DNA of 64,000 nt from Aotearoamyces nothofagi (Eukaryota; Ascomycota; Leotiomycetes; Leotiales; Tympanidaceae). Where the stretch lies: positions 372,001 to 436,000 of the forward strand of contig JADDTR010000006.1 of the NCBI GenBank assembly GCA_015345905.1, in the 5' to 3' direction. A model generated the notes under the pieces. It was not told where the DNA came from and did no database searches. It worked only from the letters and a program-made list of their open reading frames with translations. Positions 56,778 through 64,000 of the stretch are shown here, piece after piece; positions within the stretch are counted from its first letter, which is position 1, and each line of letters begins with the position of its first letter. The position numbers and the translations under genes are program-made.

Positions 56778-57864
56778 ATGAAAATATTCGATAACTTGGT
56801 ATATATCAGCATTTAAATTTAATTGAAAAAATTTACGTCCAGCAACAGTACGCCCAGCAACCAACTGTACTTTCAACAACAGTACTGTACGCCGGCCAGC
56901 AACAACTATGCGGTCCTCCAGTTCTGCCTCCCATCTTATATAACAAGCTAAAGATTATAAAATCTCTAAGAGCATGGAGTGGAGTCATGGAGCCGGTGGA
57001 ATTTCAAATTTACTCGAGAAACGTCTTTAAAACTGTTCACGATTTATCATAACTGCAAATCAAGGAGAATATAAGAGGCGGGCACAATCGTATGTTCATT
57101 ACTTGCTCACTAGTTCCCACGTAGGCATGCAATATTAGAGCAGCCAAACTAAATATCTAATCTAAGGCGCGAAGAATCAGAAAACGCCGTGTCTATGGTA
57201 ATGAGCGTGATTTTGGTATCTGCTCTAAGCCGCATGGAGACTTGCGATATAGGCTGGGTGAGATCCAAGTCCGAAAAAGAGTGTGCTTTAGGAAGACGTC
57301 CGAGTTCGGAAAAGAGTGTGCTCTAGGAAGAAGTGGTTGAACAAAAGCCTGTGTGCAAGAAGTATAGTTCGGTTGGTGTAGTTGGTGGTATTTTTGGGCG
57401 CCGCACGTAGACTTGCGATATTGGCGGTTAAGGATTGAGTATCGAGGAAAGAGTGTGTATGCGGGAAATGTCTTGGAAAAAAGCGTGTGCTCAAGAAGCA
57501 GATATCCGATCGATATGCTCGCCAATATTTTTGGTGTCCATCTAGAACTTCACGTAGACTTGCGATATTAGCTCTAGACAGTCGTTTTCGTATGGCGTGG
57601 CCTATTCCGTTTGCCCCGTAATCCGTAATCCGTAATCCGTGATTTTTTTGGTGTCCATCCATAACCGCACGTAGACTTGCGATGTAGGCTCTGGATATTC
57701 GTTTTCATATATTTCGTATTCGATTCAGGCCGCCAGTCGTCGATCCGTAAACGTAATGCATAGTCATATCCATCTAATCGTAACGCCGTCGCCCATGAAA
57801 TTTTTTGTAAATGCCGCTTAGGATCCCAGTTTACCATTCGTCATTTGTCTTGTAAGCCATCCCC
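56778..57864. other. Convergent intergenic region with a repeat block
   Basis: The left 400 bases are AT-rich and empty. The right part, 57235-57710, contains the composite repeats described separately. The stretch lies between the 3' ends of the Zn2Cys6 regulator and the chitinase gene. Confidence 0.5.
57231..57710. repeat. Composite short-unit repeat block
   Basis: Four copies of a core GTAGACTTGCGATATAGGCT-type word lie at about 57235-57254, 57401-57425, 57549-57573 and 57666-57690. Three are preceded by CACGTA, and two also by TTTTTGGTGTCCATC (57528 and 57646). Between the first copies a second word, GGAAAAGAGTGTGCTCTAGG-like, recurs about four times. A TCCGTAA microsatellite of about four units sits at 57617-57642. 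The units are degenerate and unequally spaced (117-166 bp). They give open but unconserved frames on the minus strand. Family and origin are unknown. Confidence 0.65.
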
Positions 57865-59792
57865 TTACGCTTCTAGGCCTTCCTTTGCCCATGTTATAAT
57901 ATCCTTCCCGTCTTCGATATTCTCCAATCCCTCTGACCCATCCCAGAACATGACCCCTCCAAAGTTGCTCAGCCCCATTTCTTCTGCCGTCTTTGCAACA
58001 GCGTACATCCCTTCTGCGGAGCCAATCTGTGCATAAGCTGTGGCTCCGGCGCCTGGCCATGCTGGCGCCCCAAGATAGACCCTTGGTGGTGGGCTTAGGG
58101 TGCTATTTGCCATGGCTGTCGACCATTGAGTGATAGAGGCGTCAAAACCAGTTGACCCAATCTCACAAGATGGATTGTTGTAGAATTGTACAAAGACAAA
58201 ATCACACAATACTAGCATGGCCAGTGGATCGGAGGCATCCGGAAATGGGCATTGCGGGGCAGAGCTGATGTAGTAGCTCTTGCTGGAATTAGTGGCATAG
58301 TTGGTACGAAGAGAAGAGGCAAATGTGTCGTAGTAACCTGGCTCATCATCCTCGTTATCTGTGGTGCGTATTAGCTGCTACCTTCAGAAGTATATCTGTA
58401 CATGTTACGAGCTGGCTACTTACCGATGTCAAATCCATCAATGACCACATCCCCAAAAGGTCTTAGGCCAGAGTCAATGTTTCCGGTAGGGCCAAACAGG
58501 TCCCATAATATATTGGCAAAGTCAGATGCGTCGGTTGCGTTTGAGAACGCGATCGTACTGTCTGCTCCGCCAATACTCAGCAGAACTGGCTTCCCATATG
58601 TGTTTTGGCATTCAGTAATATTGGCGGCAAGCAGAGGACAAGACAGCAGGCCGGGAGCACTTGATTCCATTTCAGAGGTTTGACCCCCACAGGCTGCGCC
58701 AAAGTTCACCTCTGGGTATATAGTTCCTTCGTAATCCTTTGCGATAACGAAGGCGAGGATTACAATATCAATGGAGGTATCGGCACATTGTGCTGCCAGG
58801 CTCGAGTTGCCAGTGGCCTCGGTCTGCCCGAAGTACACTGCAACATTCTTTGAGGATTGGGAATCGAAAACATATTCAGTACTGTTAGCAGCTGTAGTAG
58901 CCGCTGCTGCTGCTGAACTCGTAGTAGCCGGGTTTTGCAAGAAGACCCCACCACCGGCACTGCTACTTACAGTGGCGACAACTGTTGTTGTCCTCTTGAC
59001 GGTTGTATACTCTGCATCACAAGCATCATCTTCTCCACTTGAGGAAGATGCAACAGCCGTAATAACAGATACTGCTACTGTAGCAGCAGATGTTGCTGTT
59101 GTTATAGTGATGCGCACTGTCGCAGCCGTTGTTGATACAACGGTGGTCACCACGCCTTCGCTCCCTACACTTGCAATGGTTGAACTGGCAACTATAGCGC
59201 TAGTAGAGGCTGTCGAAGGTACTGTCAACCCAGCAGCCTCTAATAGAACCAGTAGCTGGGCTATGATCTCCTCAAGCAATTCAAGGATCTCCGCAAGATC
59301 GCTCGCATCAACAGTGATCGTGATCGTGGTCGCACGCTTAACTTTAGCAGAACATGAGGGGCATACATACGTTTTGAGAATATCTAAACCGCTAAATTCT
59401 AAAGTTGCTGAACTTGTAGTATCACGTGGCCATAGAGACCTCAACCAGGATCGTTTTGTCGTGAGCCCTGCGTCTACCGCTGCGGCTTTTACCTGAGTTA
59501 GAATCGAGTGGACTTCCTGGTAGAGTCCCTGTAGATCACCGGTGGGTACATTGATGACGGTCGACGATGAATTATCGGATGTCTGGCGTTTGACTGTAGA
59601 GTTACATGGGGTGCATACATACGTTTGAAGAGAATCAAGCCCTGATACCGCCACCGCCGTTGAGGTTGCTCTTCTTTGCCTTGACCTTCCTGACTTCTCC
59701 ACAGGAACGGCCTCTCCTGCTACTAAAGACGCATGGCTAATTAGAGCTCCGACAAAGAGTGCCGAAAGTAGATATTTGAAGTAACAACGCAT
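57865..59792 (-). CDS. Secreted GH18 chitinase (class III type) with Kex2-site-rich N-terminal region
   Basis: Two exons on the minus strand, 59792-58424 and 58358-57865, give 620 residues. Residues 1-26 are a signal peptide. Residues 30-300 carry two copies of a TYVCxxCxxxVKR block (56-69 and 141-153), a coiled or hydrophobic helix (165-190), a Ser/Thr/Ala/Val-rich linker and several dibasic KR sites. The GH18 barrel starts at about 314 (NVAVYFGQTEATG), with KPVLLSIGG (401-409) and the catalytic DGFDIDNE (452-459; acid Glu459). The central Asp457 is made by the splice join. GH18 chitinases hydrolyse beta-1,4-linked N-acetylglucosamine in the wall or in prey and insects. No chitin-binding module or GPI signal is seen at the C-terminus. 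The N-terminal part is unlike common chitinases. Confidence 0.9.
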
Positions 59793-61263
59793 GATTGTAT
59801 AATTGATAGATGAGATTCTTGATTTGTGATTTGCCTAAGATCTTGAAGGCCATGTTCGTAGCCGCAGTATATAACTTCTTGCCAGGTAAACAGAAATTCT
59901 CCCGGACGACGCATTCCGCATTCGAGGCTATTCGATCTAAGTTTTTAGAATTTGTCGTTATGCCGTTACCGCTTAGGAATGTGGACACGATAATAGCTTA
60001 TAATCTTTCGAGCCATTAAATAGAAGAGATGGACAGCTATGATTCTTGCAATCGATTAATTGAGATAGACATGAGATTTGTAACTTGGAATAGCCTGGTA
60101 TTTAACCCTTGTGATACATCCAGAGAGTCTCTGCATTTACAGAGCAAACGGGAAAACGTTAAGTGTAGGCTTCCTGGAAGCCGCGAGCCTACATTCCTGA
60201 ACAGTTGGTTACCCGACCATTGCACGCCCATCGCGGGATGGCGGCGGTCGCACTTACACATCGTAATCTACTAAAGAACAACCCCATGATGTTTATGGGG
60301 TCTGGCCGTACGAGCTGATGCTGTTACTTTTAAGATTTCGCCAAAAGTAATGAGGTGGGGTTCGTCGCTTCGTGTGTTGGTGACCGTGACCGTGAGGTAA
60401 CTAGAAGTTGTTAACATTTAGCACGTGACCTCCTGATAGTACTATTGGGAGCATAAGGCCAGCGCATAATTCGTACACTTTACATAGTTAGACATAATAA
60501 TACACACAATTTCGCAACAGAAGTGCACGTGCGCGCCACCTGACCGTCTGTTGTACAGTATCTGTCTCCGGATCAAGAGGCGCAATATTCTCGTCTGTTG
60601 ATTATAGCAGATGGGAATACGAAATGAATCTCTATATTCAAAGCCAAAGGAACAGCTTCAATGAGCTGTGTATATGTAGATAGTACCTGCATGACGTGGG
60701 GTATTTTCGGCTTTCGAAGGCCCAGGCGTGTGCAACAGACTTTTTATCAGTATGAGGTGCTGATCAAAGCTTTAGCAGGATTCAAAACTGATTTACCTTC
60801 ATAATATAACCAGAATTTAACTTAGAGGACTTTGAGATATAAGAATCATAGCCAAAACAAGACAATATCACCGACATCACGTGGCCTTGGCTGATCCAAG
60901 ATGTTTTGGACTTGAAGTTTCAATTCCATTCAGCACTGGAAATGTTTTTCACTATCGGCACATATCTGCTTTCAACCTCCATTTTCATATTGATACTCGA
61001 CGACAGGTCTGGTCAGTCATGTGTGAAGCTATTCCTAGTTGGTGAAGGTCGTTTATTGTCTCCTGAAGCCCAAGGCTACCAACTACAAATTTCTATTTGC
61101 GATTTAATTCTCTCATCTCTTCCCACGCTATTGATATACATAGAGATCTCTTGTTAATATCTGACTGATCATCTTACCCTGATTTCAGTCTGTCGTTTGT
61201 AATGCTTGTTCCAAAGAGGCATCTTTTGTACGCAGCCAGGCTGCTCCGAGCTGCTCCGACAAC
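59793..61263. other. Divergent intergenic region
   Basis: The 1.47 kb lie between the chitinase gene (minus) and the large unknown gene (plus). CACGTG words occur at 60422, 60526 and 60878. The open frames 59810-60019 and 60906-61157 have no family resemblance. No gene or repeat was recognised. Confidence 0.45.
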
Positions 61264-63636
61264 ATGAACTGGACCGGCGGGCGACTGTCACGGCATTCTC
61301 GCAATTCCAATGGCTCACTGAAACAGTTACAAAAGCACCATTTTGCTAAAGCGCGCAACAATACACAAAACAGTTCTTCGAAAAGAAGCCTAGCCAAGTG
61401 GTCAATCTTTGATAACGTCCCGGCTATCACCCGAACACAAACGCCGGCACTATCTTTGAATCCTCATAGTGAGGATAGCGGTGTTGTTAATAGGATATAT
61501 TATAGTCCAGATCTTCTGGAAGATGGGGAGAAGCAACATAGGAGCCACGAAGCTATTGCAAACACCGAACCGAATTCCCGAGGCTGGGATAATAAGGCAT
61601 CTTTGTTGCCGAAAGTATCATCAATCAATAACAAGAGCATCAAGAGCACGTACCAAGACGAAGATATTTTGGATGCAACGCCGCCACCAATAAATTTTAA
61701 AAAGCGCAAGAATGAGTTCGCGGTTGATTCGATCGAAGGAGACGATGTCACGGACGAAGCCTTCGACATGAAACAGAGGAAGAAACGCATACTACTCCAA
61801 AAGCAGGACTGGCTCGGCATGAGTATCCAGCGACCTATGCACCTCAAATTCGCACCACTCAATAATAATGAACAACTGGGACTGCGGCGCATAATCCCTG
61901 ATGGTCATGGAGCGAGGTACGGCGAAAAGAGGCCATCGAGGTTTACGTCTCCTTTCGCGCATCTGAGACAAGTTCAATGTCCTACTGATAACTACCATAA
62001 AGCGCAAAATACGAGACGTAGTACATTTAGAGGGCCTGACGGCACTAGAAACAGTGTTAGGATTGTGATTGGTGGAAAGGAGGTGCGACGAGGAGTCAGC
62101 TCTAGTACTACACATGGAAGAGCTCTCCAAGAGCCCTTGCAGTCATCCCAAGTTAGCTCCTCCGATGTCATGCTTCTTGGCGGCGACGAAGCTAGGGAGC
62201 CGAATAAAACAGCCCACAGTAAACACAACCTATCTAATTCTAAAGTGAGATTGGCGAGCCAATCTCAAGCTTACGTGCCATCGAGGGATCCTCATGCCCA
62301 TGGTCTTCACAGCCTATCGTCCGGGTATTTTGGGTCTCATGGGCCTAGCCGGGGACCTGCAGATGTACGGCGGATATCTCTTGGGCGGTCAAGAATAGAC
62401 TCATATGAACTTCCGCTCCCAAGGACAAGACATGACAGTCTCATATTGTTCTCATCACCAGTAGCTTTACAGCACCCTGCACCACAGTCTTCACGAACTG
62501 CACGAGTACTACGGTCGACCCCTTCTGATACTGGAGAAACTACCGCCGCCCAAGTAGGCATAATACCGCCAGTTGTCCCTGCATCCCAAGTATTAAATGA
62601 TGAGATATGGAAGAGCTGGCTTATGCTGGCAAAAGACGAAGAGATAGACGGGGTTTCCCAGGATGAAGGACGTATTGGAGCTGAAGATAGTGGCGACGAA
62701 GATTCTCTCTATGCGCGTATTAGCCCAGGTATTAGCAATTTTACTCCTATCGCTATTCAGGACGGCCGACAAGATCAGTTAGACACCAGAATATCTCTTC
62801 ATAATGAAACTTTCAATGACCATAAGGATGACTCTATTGTAAGAATAAAATATCATACACTGCGGCCAGAAGGGAGCTTTACTGCCAAGCTCTGTACAAG
62901 TACAACCAGCTTTCAAGGGCAAGATGTTCCTTCAAGAACGAGGCTTGAACAGAAGGAAGGTTTTTCTGTACTCTCCCGACAGCCGCCAGTCTCAAAATTC
63001 GCCAGACAAGATGACCCGGATGCAATCTGGAAGAAATTTATTTTCACTAGCGACAGCGACAGCGATGAGGAAGAGGATGGGGCGATTGCTAAACCGCAAA
63101 GCGTTCTAAGAAATAACTTGCAAAACCACACACACCAAAGTCAGACATCGTCACTGCTTGTTTATCCATCTACTGAAGCAAGTCCCGGTATCCAATTAGA
63201 CAACTCAACATTAAATTACATAGAAGCTGCGCCCACACCCAGCGATACACAGAACTTAGTTCCAAATAACAGCTCAGTTCTTGGAGATTACTCGATGTAT
63301 GCTACGCAAGGCTCGAAGCTATCCTCTGAAACTTCTGGTAGCTGTCCCGTCTCTAATTCTATCATTACTCAAGTACCGCCACGGCAGAATGATGCTCTGC
63401 ATTCTTCAGGAGCCGACTCTTTACGAAGAAGGAAGATCGTGTTCACGAAGCCTATCCCATACAAGGGGCGGGCTAGCAGCTCTGAGATAATAGCAGCAGA
63501 GGAGCCTGTTTATATTGGGAAACGATCGATGAACAGGAAAGACCGCATGGACGGCACATCGAGGTTGGGAAGAGTGGAGAAAGATATTTATAGTGTAGAG
63601 GACTCGGATGATATTGAGTCAATTGAGGATGATTGA
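61264..63636 (+). CDS. Large, mostly disordered protein of unknown function
   Basis: A single uninterrupted 790-residue frame. The N-terminus is basic and looks conserved (MNWTGGRLSRHSRNSNGSLKQ then KHHFAKARNN). A second likely conserved block is RKKRILLQKQDWLGMSIQRP then MHLKFAPL (about 178-205). Most of the remainder is Ser-rich and charged and should be disordered, with short acidic runs (DSDSDEEEDG near 605) and a C-terminal RRRKIVFTKPIPYKG then PVYIGK, followed by an acidic end DSDDIESIEDD. I have an impression that similar N-terminal blocks occur in other Pezizomycotina, without a named domain. Several basic clusters would suit a nuclear location. No function is assigned. Confidence 0.78.
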   Translation: MNWTGGRLSRHSRNSNGSLKQLQKHHFAKARNNTQNSSSKRSLAKWSIFDNVPAITRTQTPALSLNPHSEDSGVVNRIYYSPDLLEDGEKQHRSHEAIANTEPNSRGWDNKASLLPKVSSINNKSIKSTYQDEDILDATPPPINFKKRKNEFAVDSIEGDDVTDEAFDMKQRKKRILLQKQDWLGMSIQRPMHLKFAPLNNNEQLGLRRIIPDGHGARYGEKRPSRFTSPFAHLRQVQCPTDNYHKAQNTRRSTFRGPDGTRNSVRIVIGGKEVRRGVSSSTTHGRALQEPLQSSQVSSSDVMLLGGDEAREPNKTAHSKHNLSNSKVRLASQSQAYVPSRDPHAHGLHSLSSGYFGSHGPSRGPADVRRISLGRSRIDSYELPLPRTRHDSLILFSSPVALQHPAPQSSRTARVLRSTPSDTGETTAAQVGIIPPVVPASQVLNDEIWKSWLMLAKDEEIDGVSQDEGRIGAEDSGDEDSLYARISPGISNFTPIAIQDGRQDQLDTRISLHNETFNDHKDDSIVRIKYHTLRPEGSFTAKLCTSTTSFQGQDVPSRTRLEQKEGFSVLSRQPPVSKFARQDDPDAIWKKFIFTSDSDSDEEEDGAIAKPQSVLRNNLQNHTHQSQTSSLLVYPSTEASPGIQLDNSTLNYIEAAPTPSDTQNLVPNNSSVLGDYSMYATQGSKLSSETSGSCPVSNSIITQVPPRQNDALHSSGADSLRRRKIVFTKPIPYKGRASSSEIIAAEEPVYIGKRSMNRKDRMDGTSRLGRVEKDIYSVEDSDDIESIEDD

Positions 63637-64000
63637 GAAACATACTGCTATAAGTTCTCAACGGATTCATCTTTGCTGGACCTGTTGGATCTTCTACATT
63701 AAGATGCATGGTCAGTTAGCCACAATGAACTGTGTCCACAATTCAGAGACTGATGAGTCTTATTCTTGGTAAATGTGACTGTGATCTTTAGCTTAGATCC
63801 TCAGAGGAGTTCATCACGAAGTTTGAAGGCGACCACGAAGCTAAATAGAGATATAGGTCAAGACACAACATAGTTATATTTATTTCTACGGTTATAAAAC
63901 CGAGACAGCAAATTAGAGCCTTTCCCCTAAGCTTACAAATGAGCTCCCAAATCAAGTCCGTTCACGCCCCCAGACAGCCTTGGCATCAACGTTCCGCTCC
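63637..64000. other. Downstream flank to the window end
   Basis: This holds the 3' flank of the 790-residue protein gene. No other gene begins recognisably before the window ends. Confidence 0.4.

Noticed and set aside
58424-58460. Apparent loss of a catalytic Asp in the chitinase motif (FDIG)
   Set aside because: Reading across the intron joins G to AT and gives GAT, restoring the normal DGFDIDNE.
3502-60883. Many CACGTG palindromes outside coding sequence, for example at 3502, 8477, 11140, 24178, 34599, 38243, 54268 and 60878
   Set aside because: I counted about 20 in 64 kb. A six-base word is expected about 16 times by chance, so there is no clear enrichment, and no common position relative to start codons was evident.

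Overview
The window reads as nuclear DNA of a filamentous ascomycete (Pezizomycotina; I cannot place the class, Leotiomycetes would be a guess). The reasons are about 53 short spliceosomal introns (mostly 46-220 nt) in 23 intron-containing genes, and fungus-restricted families: Som1, Ies4, Tfb5, RCR, Zn2Cys6 regulators, the Dal5 transporter family and a Ser/Thr-rich chitinase. No plasmid, prophage, CRISPR array, intact transposon or convincing tRNA gene was seen. All splice sites were read by eye from phase, GT/GC-AG borders and family conservation. Region 1 (0-30.3 kb) is dense and mostly housekeeping. In order it holds a Kv-beta-type aldo-keto reductase, an RCR-like membrane adaptor with PY motifs, TFIIH subunit Tfb5, a 1003-residue isochorismatase/AlkB/GST-like fusion, a dienoyl-CoA isomerase, and an XRCC2-like Rad51 paralogue divergent from Som1. 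Then come TAF8 divergent from COX subunit VIIa, RACK1 with a U24 snoRNA in its third intron, the DNA-protein crosslink shield HMCES/SRAP, INO80 subunit Ies4, a RanBPM/Gid1 scaffold, a small Gln-rich protein, a metaxin-like SAM subunit, a small mitochondrial membrane protein and an unknown 311-residue protein. Region 2 (30.7-60 kb) is looser and accessory. It has a DsbA-like protein built from micro-exons, a GPI-anchored eight-cysteine wall protein, and an NCS1 permease. A stretch at 40.7-56.8 kb looks like a catabolic cluster: an NmrA-like reductase, an isocitrate-lyase homologue without the KKCGH catalytic loop, a Dal5-family transporter, a class I glutamine amidotransferase-like protein, a 1332-residue 5-oxoprolinase/hydantoinase and a Zn2Cys6 regulator. 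A GH18 chitinase with a Kex2-site-rich N-terminal part follows beyond a repeat block at 57.2-57.7 kb. Region 3 (61.3-63.6 kb) is one large, probably disordered protein of unknown function. The most interesting candidate system is the 40.7-56.8 kb group. Import by a Dal5 carrier (and perhaps the nearby NCS1 carrier), ATP-dependent ring opening by the oxoprolinase/hydantoinase, amide handling by the amidotransferase-like protein, a reductase and a C-C lyase with an altered active site together suggest use of a cyclic amide or ureide. The substrate is not known and the pathway is inference. Other notable items are three GC-AG introns (two in one gene), consecutive micro-exons of 21 and 11 nt, and the triple-domain fusion protein.
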